Shown: positions 1 through 6,378 of the stretch, piece by piece
Position numbering within the stretch: the stretch's first letter is position 1
Layout: each line of letters opens with the position of its first letter
NCBI GenBank assembly: GCA_022795575.1
Contig: JAAWGY010000087.1
Span: 1 to 8,443, forward strand
DNA: 8,443 nt
Direction: 5' to 3'
DNA from: Angelakisella sp.
GTDB taxonomy: Bacteria > Bacillota > Clostridia > Oscillospirales > Ruminococcaceae
Notes under the pieces: model-generated
The model's database searches: none
Seen by the model: the letters and a program-made list of their open reading frames with translations, nothing else
Told to the model about the DNA's origin: nothing
Made by a program: the position numbers and the translations under genes

Positions 1-95
1 CCTGGGGAGTTTCGCTCCTGCGGGAGCGACCAGGGCCTGCGCGGCCCTGGACCTGCGGCCGGGAAGCCCCGGCGGGCACAACCTGTGGGACAGGC
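1..95 (-). repeat. Stacked-hairpin intergenic repeat, copy C (runs off the left edge)
   Basis: Read on the minus strand, the element begins with GCCTGTCCC at 95, nine bases after the egsA stop codon. It then forms hairpins CCGGG/CCCGG (59-63 with 68-72), CCAGGGCC/GGCCCTGG (30-37 with 43-50) and CGCTCC/GGAGCG (13-18 with 23-28), and ends in AAACTCCCC. The last two hairpins and the flanking CAGGTC and GTCGCTC are shared with copies A (6271-6378) and B (7877-7986). The CAAGCCTTT hairpin of A and B is missing here. The element is in sense orientation to egsA and may act as a 3' end structure. No canonical T-tract follows, so I do not call it a terminator. Confidence 0.8.
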
Positions 96-104
96 CGCTA
101 CCCC

Positions 105-1352
105 TTACTTCAGCATCCTTCGCACCCGCATCAGCGTCAACCGGTTGCGCACCAGCGGGGAGTAATCCAGCAGCTGCCCCAGCTTCTCCTCCGGCACCTC
201 CAGGTCCGCCAGCGTCGCCTTCGCCCCAATCTCCCGGTAAAGCCCCTCCAGCTCCTCCCGTGTGGGAATCTCCCCAATAATCCGCCGTACCTCCCCCCAT
301 CGCTCCGCAACAACCCCCGGCGTAACCCCCGCCATGCAGTCCTTCTCGTTCTCCCGGGCTATGGAGTCGTACAGCCTCTCCCCAAACACTCCCCGGATCA
401 ACTCCGGCGTAATGGCCGGGTATTCCCCCACCAGCGGCCCAATCTCCTCTACCTCCGCCAGCTGATGATATACCCCCGATGCAATCGCCGTGCCTACCCC
501 CACCTTCTCCCCGTGCAGCCCCGGAGAGGATAACCCCAACGGCTCCGGCTCCATCTCGATGAGGTGGGAAATGTGATGCTCCGCCCCGGATGCCGGCCGG
601 GAATTGCCCATCAGCTGCATCGCCAGCCCGGAAAGAAGCAGCCCGTAGGTCAGCCGCTCAAAGCTGGCCACATCCTTCCCCGCCAGCCCCCGGCAGCAGC
701 CGTGTACCGCCACCACCGCCTCCCGTGTCAGCTCCTCAATCATGGGGCAAAGATGTTCCCCCGTAAGGACGTGGGCAATCTTCCAGTCCGCCAAAGCAGT
801 GTACTTGCCCAAAATGTCCCCCACCCCGCTAAGCGCCAGCGCCGCCGGAGCCTCCTTGATGACGTCAAGATCCGCCAGCACCAGCACCGGCGCCTGCCCA
901 ATCAGGGTTTTTTTGAACCCACCCCAGGTCATGGCGCAAACAGTGGAGCAAAAGCCGTCCACGCTGGCCGCCGTGGGACAGGCCACAAAGGGAATCCCCC
1001 TCTGGGTGGCGCAGTACCGGGTGGTGTCGTGGATGGTGCCGCTCCCGATCGCAATCAGCACCTCGATGTCCGGCCGAAGCTGCTCCAGTACCGCCCCGGT
1101 GGCCTCCTCGTTGGCGTGCAGCCCCCGGGGCTCCAGAATGATCTCCTGCTCCACCCGGGGCCGGATCAGCCCTTTGGCGTGGTAGGTGTTGCGGTCGTAT
1201 ACCGCCGCCCGCCTGCCGGTGAGCCCCGCCTCGGCAAGGTACCGGTCCAGCTCCCCCATGCACCCCGCCTCAATAACCGCCAGCCTGGTGGCCATCTCGT
1301 GGCTTCTGCCGCAGGCGCAGGGCCCGCTGTACTTCCTGCTGTCGATGATCAT
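105..1352 (-). CDS. egsA: sn-glycerol-1-phosphate dehydrogenase family protein (EgsA/AraM)
   Basis: This 415-residue protein belongs to the iron-containing alcohol dehydrogenase/glycerol dehydrogenase fold. Characterised members such as Bacillus subtilis AraM/EgsA are metal-dependent cytoplasmic enzymes that interconvert dihydroxyacetone phosphate and sn-glycerol-1-phosphate with NAD(P)H. Seen here: the nucleotide-phosphate loop IGSGTIHD (102-109), PTAASVDGF (126-134), GDILGK with likely metal ligand Asp179, SRPASGAEHHISH (251-263) with ligand His, and LHGEKVG with His280. These match the B. subtilis enzyme block for block. The N-terminus carries CxCGxxH (12-18), also found in clostridial homologues as I remember them. 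The ATG at 1352 is chosen because AGGAGGG lies 8 bases upstream; a longer frame to 1418 has no such site. It is 69 bases downstream of araD on the same strand, probably one transcript. The true substrate could be another polyol phosphate. Confidence 0.92.
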   Translation of the reverse strand: MIIDSRKYSGPCACGRSHEMATRLAVIEAGCMGELDRYLAEAGLTGRRAAVYDRNTYHAKGLIRPRVEQEIILEPRGLHANEEATGAVLEQLRPDIEVLIAIGSGTIHDTTRYCATQRGIPFVACPTAASVDGFCSTVCAMTWGGFKKTLIGQAPVLVLADLDVIKEAPAALALSGVGDILGKYTALADWKIAHVLTGEHLCPMIEELTREAVVAVHGCCRGLAGKDVASFERLTYGLLLSGLAMQLMGNSRPASGAEHHISHLIEMEPEPLGLSSPGLHGEKVGVGTAIASGVYHQLAEVEEIGPLVGEYPAITPELIRGVFGERLYDSIARENEKDCMAGVTPGVVAERWGEVRRIIGEIPTREELEGLYREIGAKATLADLEVPEEKLGQLLDYSPLVRNRLTLMRVRRMLK

Positions 1353-1360
1353 GGTGTCTT

Positions 1361-1367
1361 CCCTCCT
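1361..1367 (-). promoter_or_regulatory. Ribosome binding site of egsA
   Basis: AGGAGGG on the minus strand, 8 bases before the ATG at 1352. It fixes that start over an in-frame ATG 66 bases further upstream. Confidence 0.9.
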
Positions 1368-1421
1368 CTGTGGTCGTGCAATGCAAAATGTATTGACAAA
1401 TCGGAAATAAGGTAGCAAAAA

Positions 1422-2117
1422 TTACTGCCCGTAATAAGCCCCCGGCCCGTGCTTGCGCAGATAGTGCCGGTCCAGCAGCTCCTGCTGCATGGGGCCCTTG
1501 CCCGGGGCCAGGGACAGGGCGTGGTAGTCCATAAAGGCAACCTCTTCCAACACCACCGCGTTGTGGACCGCCTCCATAGGGTTCCGCCCCCAGGCAAAGG
1601 GCCCGTGGCTCTGCACCAGCACGGCGGGAACCTGGGCCGGGTCGATGCCCCCCTCCCGGAAGGTCTCGATGATGACGTTGCCCGTCTCCAGCTCGTACCG
1701 CCCGGCAATCTCGGCAGGGGTCATCTTCCTGGTACAGGGGATCTCCCCGTAAAAGTAGTCCCCCTGGGTGGTGCCCATGGCCGGGATCCCCCGCCCCGCC
1801 TGGGCAAAGCTGGTGGCCCACCGGCTGTGGGTGTGCACAATCCCTCCCAGCTCCGGAAAGGCCCGGTACAGGGCCAGGTGGGTGTCGGTGTCGCTGGAGG
1901 GCTTCCGCTCCCCCTCTCTCCGCTCCCCGGTCACAAGGTCCACCACCACCATGTCCTCCGCCGACATGGCGTCGTACTCCACCCCCGAGGGCTTGATGAC
2001 CACAAGGCCCCTCTTCCGGTCGATGCCGGAAACGTTGCCCCAGGTAAAGGTGACAAGGCCGTGCTTGGGCAGGCGGAGGTTGGCCTCCAGCACCTGCCGC
2101 TTCAGTTGCTCCAGCAA
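1422..2117 (-). CDS. araD: L-ribulose-5-phosphate 4-epimerase
   Basis: Class II aldolase/adducin-fold enzyme converting L-ribulose-5-phosphate to D-xylulose-5-phosphate, which enters the pentose phosphate pathway. With the TTG start at 2117 the protein is 231 residues, exactly the length of Escherichia coli AraD, and aligns to it as I recall it without gaps. The zinc/active-site residues fall at the same numbers: Asp76, His95, His97, Asp120, His171, His218 and Tyr229. The signature stretches KPSSDT (72-77), GGIVHTHS (91-98) and ADYFYG-like GDYFYG (119-124) make AraD much likelier than fuculose-phosphate aldolase. One local difference is Gln118-Gly119 where E. coli has His-Ala. AAAGGAG sits 10 bases before the TTG; the ATG at 2180 would add 21 unrelated residues and lies almost on the predicted promoter -10. 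No kinase (araB) or isomerase (araA) is in the window. Confidence 0.96.
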   Translation of the reverse strand: MLEQLKRQVLEANLRLPKHGLVTFTWGNVSGIDRKRGLVVIKPSGVEYDAMSAEDMVVVDLVTGERREGERKPSSDTDTHLALYRAFPELGGIVHTHSRWATSFAQAGRGIPAMGTTQGDYFYGEIPCTRKMTPAEIAGRYELETGNVIIETFREGGIDPAQVPAVLVQSHGPFAWGRNPMEAVHNAVVLEEVAFMDYHALSLAPGKGPMQQELLDRHYLRKHGPGAYYGQ

Positions 2118-2127
2118 GGGTGTCCCA

Positions 2128-2134
2128 CTCCTTT
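2128..2134 (-). promoter_or_regulatory. Ribosome binding site setting the TTG start of araD
   Basis: AAAGGAG on the minus strand, 10 bases before TTG at 2117. The resulting N-terminus (M)LEQLKRQVLEANL matches the known AraD N-terminus, supporting a TTG initiation codon. Confidence 0.9.
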
Positions 2135-2178
2135 CAAGGCTCTGCCTGCCAGGGTGCCCCCCCGGCGCGTTCGCCCCC

Positions 2179-2207
2179 ATTATACAACGGCGGCCCGGCG
2201 ATGTCCA
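2179..2207 (-). promoter_or_regulatory. Sigma-A promoter of the araD-egsA operon
   Basis: On the minus strand, TGGACA (2207-2202) and TATAAT (2184-2179) are separated by 17 bases. This is five of six plus six of six matches to the consensus with ideal spacing. Transcription would begin near 2172, giving a leader of about 55 bases before the TTG start of araD. Confidence 0.82.
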
Positions 2208-2213
2208 GCAAAA

Positions 2214-2241
2214 TCGAAAACAATCAAAAGCAAAACGAAAG
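2214..2241. promoter_or_regulatory. Operator-like site 1 (upstream of the araD promoter)
   Basis: The A-rich segment contains TCAAAAGCAAAACGAAA (2224-2240), which matches in 15 of 17 positions the reverse complement of the site at 2444-2460. Three CGAAAA/CAAAAG/CGAAAG units start at 2215, 2225 and 2236, a 10-11 base period placing them on one face of the helix. It is centred near 60 bases upstream of the predicted araD transcription start. DeoR-family operators often contain such repeated CGAAA-like boxes, so the divergent regulator gene is the natural candidate to bind here. Binding is inferred. Confidence 0.55.
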
Positions 2242-2268
2242 TTTTTGGAAGCTGCACAAAAAAGTCGA

Positions 2269-2278
2269 CGAAATTTCG
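2269..2278. promoter_or_regulatory. CGAAATTTCG palindrome between the two operator-like sites
   Basis: A perfect 10-base palindrome made of two inverted CGAAA halves, the same core found in the flanking sites. It could be an auxiliary operator. It is short, so chance is possible. Confidence 0.35.
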
Positions 2279-2363
2279 GAAGCAGATTGCATAAAGGAGC
2301 GAGGGTAATTTTATGATTTGTGACAATTTGCTTAGTTTGAGGCCGGAATATCTCGTCTTTTTA

Positions 2364-2392
2364 TTGACATTCCAACAGAAAAGCGGTAAAAT
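2364..2392 (+). promoter_or_regulatory. Sigma-A promoter of the DeoR-family regulator gene
   Basis: TTGACA (2364-2369) and TAAAAT (2387-2392) are 17 bases apart, six of six and five of six consensus matches. Transcription would start near 2399, leaving a leader of about 100 bases that contains operator-like site 2. The same transcript may continue into the transporter genes, as no second good promoter is visible before them. Confidence 0.87.
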
Positions 2393-2443
2393 AGGGGCCG
2401 ATTAAAGGAGCTTTTTTCTACTGGACGGAAGGTTTCAATTCGA

Positions 2444-2460
2444 TTTCGTTTTTGTTTTGA
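2444..2460. promoter_or_regulatory. Operator-like site 2 (in the leader of the regulator gene)
   Basis: TTTCGTTTTTGTTTTGA is the inverted counterpart of site 1 (15 of 17 matches after reverse complementing). It lies about 45-60 bases downstream of the predicted start of plus-strand transcription. A bound repressor could block elongation there or loop to site 1. The two 17-base sites are 220 bases apart centre to centre, close to 21 helical turns at 10.5 bases per turn. Function is inferred from the repeat and its position. Confidence 0.5.
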
Positions 2461-2499
2461 ATCGACGGTCCACCGACTCTGACCGGGGAGGAAGCCGCC

Positions 2500-3285
2500 A
2501 TGGTGGCACAGGAACGACGGAATTACATACTGCGCCAGCTGGAGGAAAAATCCTCGGTGACAGTGGCGGAGCTCAGCGGCGCCCTGGCCCTCTCGGAGGT
2601 GACGGTGCGCAAGCTGCTGATGGCCATGGAGCGGGAGGGCCGGCTCAAGCGGACCTGGGGCGGCGCCGTCTGCGCCCACGGGTCGCTGCGGGAGCTTTCC
2701 CACCGGGAAAAGGAGGCCCTCCACCTGGAGGAGAAGAAAGCCATCGCCCGGGCGGCCTACGACTGCATCGCCGACGGGGAGGCCGTCTTTCTGGACTGCG
2801 GCACCACCACCATCCAGCTGGCCCGGCTTATCATCGCCGGCCCCAAGCGGGGGGTGATGGTCTGCACCAACGCCATCAACATCGCCATGGAGCTGGCCCG
2901 GGCCCCGGATATCCACTCCATCGTCATCGGCGGGGAGCTGCGGGGCAACATCCTTTCCTGTGTGGGGAGCCTGGCGGAATGGTCCCTCCAGCGGCTCTTT
3001 TTTGACAAGGGCTTTGTCACCGGCAACCACTTTACCCTGGAGCACGGCTTTTCCGCCCCCATCTTCCAGGAGGCGGAGCTGAAAAGCCGGGTGCTCTCGG
3101 TCTCCAAGGAAAAGTACATCCTGATGGACTACTCCAAGTACGGGGACGATTCCCTGGTGCAGGTGGCCGCCCCCAACCAGATCGATACCCTTATCACCGA
3201 TTGGCACGCCCCCCAGGAGCTGGTAAAGAGCTTTGGGGAAAAGGGGGTAAAGGTGATTCGGGCCCCCCAGCCCGCCGGCTGGTAA
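2500..3285 (+). CDS. DeoR-family transcriptional regulator
   Basis: This 261-residue protein has the usual DeoR size and layout. An N-terminal winged helix-turn-helix covers about residues 6-57, with recognition-helix region SEVTVRKLLMAMEREG (32-47) and the wing LKRTWGGAV (49-57). The C-terminal sensor domain, related to the ribose-5-phosphate isomerase fold, shows the phosphosugar loop DCGTTT (99-104), GGEL (144-147), EHGFSAP and the closing DYSKYG (210-215). Family members commonly repress sugar genes and release DNA when a phosphorylated sugar binds. GGGGAGGA lies 7 bases before the ATG. It is transcribed away from araD-egsA across a shared control region and sits just upstream of the ABC transporter, so it probably controls both. 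The effector is unknown, but a phosphorylated ligand fits the enzymes and transporter here. Confidence 0.93.
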   Translation: MVAQERRNYILRQLEEKSSVTVAELSGALALSEVTVRKLLMAMEREGRLKRTWGGAVCAHGSLRELSHREKEALHLEEKKAIARAAYDCIADGEAVFLDCGTTTIQLARLIIAGPKRGVMVCTNAINIAMELARAPDIHSIVIGGELRGNILSCVGSLAEWSLQRLFFDKGFVTGNHFTLEHGFSAPIFQEAELKSRVLSVSKEKYILMDYSKYGDDSLVQVAAPNQIDTLITDWHAPQELVKSFGEKGVKVIRAPQPAGW

Positions 3286-3309
3286 AAAACAGAATCCAGA
3301 TAGAAGGCA

Positions 3310-3334
3310 TTGTTTTTCCCAACGGGAAAAACAA
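3310..3334 (+). repeat. 11-bp perfect inverted repeat after the regulator gene
   Basis: TTGTTTTTCCC (3310-3320) pairs perfectly with GGGAAAAACAA (3324-3334) around an AAC loop, 24 bases after the regulator stop. There is no following T-tract on the plus strand. It may be an mRNA 3' structure or part of a mobile intergenic repeat. Confidence 0.75.
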
Positions 3335-3345
3335 AAGCCCCCCTC

Positions 3346-3367
3346 CCAAACGCTCCGGAGCGTTTGG
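3346..3367 (+). repeat. 22-base perfect palindrome
   Basis: CCAAACGCTCC followed directly by GGAGCGTTTGG, an uninterrupted palindrome. It is followed by a short inverted repeat GGTTT/AAACC (3374-3378 with 3382-3386) and CCGC/GCGG (3385-3388 with 3392-3395). The whole block is non-coding and lies between the regulator and the ATPase gene. Confidence 0.8.
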
Positions 3368-3416
3368 CCAAAAGGTTTGACAAACCGCCCCGCGGCTTTG
3401 TTTGGAGGTTGCGCCA

Positions 3417-3445
3417 ATCGCCGTCAGGCTGCCTGAGCCGGCGAT
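3417..3445 (+). repeat. Large bulged hairpin before the ATPase gene (possible attenuator)
   Basis: ATCGCCG-TCAGG (3417-3428) pairs with CCTGA (3432-3436) and CGGCGAT (3439-3445), leaving a 3-base loop and a 2-base bulge. A short T-run (3455-3459) follows after nine bases, which is too far for a textbook terminator. It lies 41 bases before the GTG start of the ATPase gene, so it could lower read-through from the regulator gene. No strong promoter is visible in 3286-3486. Confidence 0.45.
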
Positions 3446-3470
3446 GGGAACAGCTTTTTAGAGTGAGAAT

Positions 3471-3478
3471 GAGAGGAG
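3471..3478 (+). promoter_or_regulatory. Ribosome binding site setting the GTG start of the ATPase gene
   Basis: GAGAGGAG, 8 bases before GTG at 3487. It overlaps the alternative in-frame ATG at 3469, which has no comparable site of its own. Confidence 0.85.
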
Positions 3479-3486
3479 ACATCGAC

Positions 3487-4596
3487 GTGAGTGTTACCAT
3501 CACTGTAAACCACGCCCTGAAGAAGTTTGGGGAGGCCACCATCATCCCGGACCTGAACGTCAAGATCAAGGAGGGGGAGTTCTTCACCCTCCTTGGGCCC
3601 TCGGGTTGCGGCAAGACAACGCTGCTGCGGATGATCGCCGGCTTTAACAGCATCGAGGGGGGCGACTTCTTCTTTAACGACCGGCGGATCAACGACCTGG
3701 ACCCCGCCAAGCGGAACATCGGCATGGTCTTCCAAAACTACGCCATCTTCCCCCACCTCACCGTCCGCAAAAACGTGGAGTTTGGCCTGAAGAACAAGCA
3801 CTTCCCCAAGGAGCAGATCGGCCCCCAAGCGGATAAATTCCTGAAGCTGATGCAGATCGACCAGCTGGCCGACCGGATGCCGGACCGGCTCTCCGGCGGG
3901 CAGCAGCAGCGGGTGGCCCTGGCCCGGGCCCTTTGCATCCAGCCCGACGTGCTGCTGATGGATGAGCCCCTGAGCAACCTGGACGCCAAGCTGCGGGTGG
4001 AGATGCGCACCGTCATCAAGCAGATCCAGCACAGCGTGGGTATCACCACGGTGTACGTCACCCACGACCAGGAGGAGGCCATGGCGGTTTCTGACCGGGT
4101 GGCGGTGATGAACGCCGGCGTCATCCAGCACATCGGCACCCCCAAAAACATCTACCAGCGGCCGGCCAACATCTTTGTTTCCACCTTCATCGGCCGCTCC
4201 AACGTCCACAAGGGGCAGCTGGTGATGAAGGACGGCGTCCCCCACCTGCGGCTGGAGGGCTACACCGCCCCGGTGCCCCACGTGCTGCCGGAGTACCGCA
4301 AGGAGCAGGAGATCACCATCTCCATCCGGCCGGAGGAGTTCCTGATGGACCGCCAGCCGGGCCGGGGCCTGAAGGCCATTGTGGACGACTGCGTCTTCCT
4401 GGGGCTGAACACCCACTACTTTATGCACCTGGAGGACGGCACCGAGGTGGAATCGATCCAGGAATCCACCATCGACAGCGTCATCGCCCCGGGCACCGAA
4501 ATCAGCCTTACCATCAACACCGAAAAGGTGAACCTGTTTACCGCCGACGGCTCCCGCAACATCCTTGAGGGCGTCTGCAACGACTGCGAAGGCTAA
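3487..4596 (+). CDS. ABC transporter ATP-binding protein (FbpC/AfuC/PotA-like)
   Basis: The 369-residue cytoplasmic ATPase powers import through the permease encoded next. The nucleotide-binding domain is complete: Walker A GPSGCGKTT (37-45), Q-loop Gln83, signature LSGGQ (135-139), Walker B LLMDEP (156-161), D-loop SNLD (163-166) and switch His193 in VTHDQEEA. A C-terminal extension of about 120 residues, containing SIRPEEF, fits the TOBE domain of the spermidine/iron/sugar-phosphate importer class. The GTG start is preferred because of its ribosome site; a longer frame from 3310 would translate the palindromic spacer. The gene ends 19 bases before the permease start, so the two are surely co-transcribed. 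Motifs do not identify the cargo. Iron is a common automated label for this class, but nothing here supports iron specifically. Confidence 0.94.
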   Translation: MSVTITVNHALKKFGEATIIPDLNVKIKEGEFFTLLGPSGCGKTTLLRMIAGFNSIEGGDFFFNDRRINDLDPAKRNIGMVFQNYAIFPHLTVRKNVEFGLKNKHFPKEQIGPQADKFLKLMQIDQLADRMPDRLSGGQQQRVALARALCIQPDVLLMDEPLSNLDAKLRVEMRTVIKQIQHSVGITTVYVTHDQEEAMAVSDRVAVMNAGVIQHIGTPKNIYQRPANIFVSTFIGRSNVHKGQLVMKDGVPHLRLEGYTAPVPHVLPEYRKEQEITISIRPEEFLMDRQPGRGLKAIVDDCVFLGLNTHYFMHLEDGTEVESIQESTIDSVIAPGTEISLTINTEKVNLFTADGSRNILEGVCNDCEG

Positions 4597-4600
4597 CCGG

Positions 4601-4608
4601 AAAGGAGG
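4601..4608 (+). promoter_or_regulatory. Ribosome binding site setting the TTG start of the permease gene
   Basis: AAAGGAGG, a near-perfect Shine-Dalgarno sequence 7 bases before TTG at 4616. The next in-frame ATG (4637) is too distant for this site, and the ATG at 4565 lies inside the ATPase gene. Confidence 0.87.
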
Positions 4609-4615
4609 AAGCGGC

Positions 4616-6265
4616 TTGAAACAGAAAAAGCTTGATATGTGGAACGGCGTGACCATCCTGTTCCTGGTGCTCTTTGCCCTCTTCCTGATCTATCCCCTTT
4701 TCGGCATCCTCCAGCAGGCGGTTATCTCCAAGGAGGGGGTGTTCACCCTCCAGGAGTTCACCAAGTTCTTTTCCCAGGCCTACTACAGCAAAACCATCCT
4801 CAACAGCTTTAAGGTGAGCATCGCCATTACCGCTGTCACCCTGCTGCTGGGCATCCCCTTCTCCTACTTTTATTCCTTCTACCACCTTAAGGGCTCCAAG
4901 TTCCTGTTTGTGGTAGGCATCCTCTGCTGTATGTCCGCCCCCTTTATCGGCGCCTACTCCTGGATCCTGCTGCTGGGGCGCAGCGGCGTTATCACCGTCT
5001 TCCTCAAAAACGTGCTGGGCATCCAGTTAGGGAGCATCTACGGCTTTGGGGGGATCCTCTTTGTCCAGGCCATGAAGCTCTTCCCCCTGGTCTTCATCTA
5101 CATGAACGGCGCCTTTAAGAACATCGACAACACCCTGATGGAGGCCTCGGCCAACATGGGCTGCGTGGGCATCAAGCGCTTCTTCCAGGTGGTGATGAAC
5201 CTTTCTATGCCCACCATCCTGGCCGCCGCCCTGCTGGTATTCATGCGGGCCTTTGCGGACTTTGGCACCCCGCTGCTGATCGGCGAGGGGTACCGGACCT
5301 TCCCGGTGGAGATTTACAACCAGTATCTGGGGGAAAACGGCACCGACCACAACTTTGCCGCCGCCATCAGCGTCATCGCCATTGTGGTGACAGCCCTGGT
5401 GTTCTTCATCCAAAAATGGGCCACCAGCCGCTACAAGTTCTCCATCAACGCCCTGCACCCCATCGAAAAGAAGAAGCCCACCGGCATCAAGGGGGCGCTG
5501 ATGTACCTTTACACCTACGGGCTGGTGCTGGTCTCCTTTATGCCCCAGGTGTACATCATCTACCTTTCCTTCCGCAACTGCGACCAGGCGGTGTTTAAGC
5601 CCGGCTACTCGCTGGCAAACTACCAGCTGGCCATGAAGAAGCTGCTGGTCCGCTCCATCAAAAACACCATGTTCCTGGGGGTGGGGAGCCTGCTGGTCAT
5701 CATCCTCTTCGCCATCCTCATCGCCTACCTGGTGGTGCGGCGGAGCAGCGTGTTGAACAACACCATCGATACCCTGGCCATGATCCCCTACATCATGCCC
5801 GGTTCGGTTATTGGTATCGCCATGGTTATCGCCTTTGGCAAGCCGCCGCTGGCCCTTACCGGCACCGCCCTTATTATGCTTACCTCCTTTGTGGTGCGGC
5901 GTATGCCCTACACCATCCGCTCCGCCACGGCAACGCTGATGCAGATCCCCATGAGTATCGAGGAGGCGTCCATCAGCCTGGGGGCCAGCAAGTTAAAGAC
6001 CTTTGCCCAAATCACGGTGCCCATGATGTCCAACGGCATTATTTCCGGGGCGATCCTCAGCTGGGTATCCATTGTCACCGAGCTTTCCAGCTCCATCATC
6101 CTGTACAACAACAAGAACATCACCCTTACCATGTCGGCCTATGTGGCGATTTCCCGGGGCAACTACGGCTTGGCCTGTGCCTTCTCGGCCATCCTGACGG
6201 TGCTGACGGCCATCTCGCTGCTGGTTTACCTGTGGGTGAGCAAATCGGAGGACATCAAGCTGTAG
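4616..6265 (+). CDS. ABC transporter permease, fused two-domain (FbpB/AfuB/ThiP-like)
   Basis: A 549-residue integral membrane protein with two copies of the binding-protein-dependent permease domain in one chain, so no second permease gene is needed. Hydrophobic segments run throughout, starting at about residues 12-32, 67-89 and 97-122, with a basic hydrophilic link near 275-292 between the halves; about 12 helices are expected for the family. Each half has the cytoplasmic EAA loop that docks on the ATPase: EASANMG (176-182) followed by the Pro of SMPTI, and EEASISLGAS (449-458) followed by TVPMM. The TTG start gives a short basic N-terminus before the first helix. It follows the ATPase gene by 19 bases. 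Fused permeases of this kind occur in ferric, thiamine and sugar-phosphate (AfuABC) importers; the sequence alone does not choose between them. Confidence 0.93.
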   Translation: MKQKKLDMWNGVTILFLVLFALFLIYPLFGILQQAVISKEGVFTLQEFTKFFSQAYYSKTILNSFKVSIAITAVTLLLGIPFSYFYSFYHLKGSKFLFVVGILCCMSAPFIGAYSWILLLGRSGVITVFLKNVLGIQLGSIYGFGGILFVQAMKLFPLVFIYMNGAFKNIDNTLMEASANMGCVGIKRFFQVVMNLSMPTILAAALLVFMRAFADFGTPLLIGEGYRTFPVEIYNQYLGENGTDHNFAAAISVIAIVVTALVFFIQKWATSRYKFSINALHPIEKKKPTGIKGALMYLYTYGLVLVSFMPQVYIIYLSFRNCDQAVFKPGYSLANYQLAMKKLLVRSIKNTMFLGVGSLLVIILFAILIAYLVVRRSSVLNNTIDTLAMIPYIMPGSVIGIAMVIAFGKPPLALTGTALIMLTSFVVRRMPYTIRSATATLMQIPMSIEEASISLGASKLKTFAQITVPMMSNGIISGAILSWVSIVTELSSSIILYNNKNITLTMSAYVAISRGNYGLACAFSAILTVLTAISLLVYLWVSKSEDIKL

Positions 6266-6270
6266 CAGCA

Positions 6271-6378
6271 GCCTGTCCCCCAAGGGCCCGAAGGGCGCCA
6301 AAGTTTGGGTCAAGCCTTTTCAAAGGCTTGCAGGTCCAGGGCAGAGCCCTGGTCGCTCCCGCAGGAGCGAAACTCCCC
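6271..6378 (+). repeat. Stacked-hairpin intergenic repeat, copy A
   Basis: A 108-base element starts 5 bases after the permease stop. It holds four consecutive hairpins: GCCC-GAA-GGGC near its start, CAAGCCTTT/AAAGGCTTG (6311-6319 with 6322-6330), CCAGGGC-AGA-GCCCTGG (6336-6352) and CGCTCC-CGCA-GGAGCG (6354-6369), ending in AAACTCCCC. Positions 6300-6358 are identical to 7906-7964 of copy B. Related inverted copies lie at both window ends. It lies inside the transporter operon, between permease and binding protein. Confidence 0.92.

Noticed and set aside
1393..1421. TTGACA on the plus strand between araD and egsA
   Set aside because: Points away from both genes' direction and lacks a -10 box; it would only make antisense RNA to araD.
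2313..2405. 30-codon open frame with an AAAGGAG upstream in the divergent control region
   Set aside because: The Shine-Dalgarno site is about 13 bases away, the frame covers both boxes of the regulator promoter, and the peptide resembles nothing I recognise.
3377..3405. TTGACA at 3377-3382 as a promoter for the transporter genes
   Set aside because: It is part of the GGTTT/AAACC inverted repeat and no acceptable -10 box lies 16-18 bases downstream.
2332..3417. 361-codon minus-strand open frame opposite the DeoR gene
   Set aside because: Shadow of a strong third-position G/C bias: the translation is low-complexity and Gly/Pro/His-rich without recognisable domains, and the plus-strand frame has full DeoR motifs and a ribosome site.
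3424..4656. 410-codon minus-strand open frame opposite the ATPase gene
   Set aside because: Val/Asp/His/Gly-rich antisense shadow of a complete ABC ATPase; no ribosome site or family resemblance.
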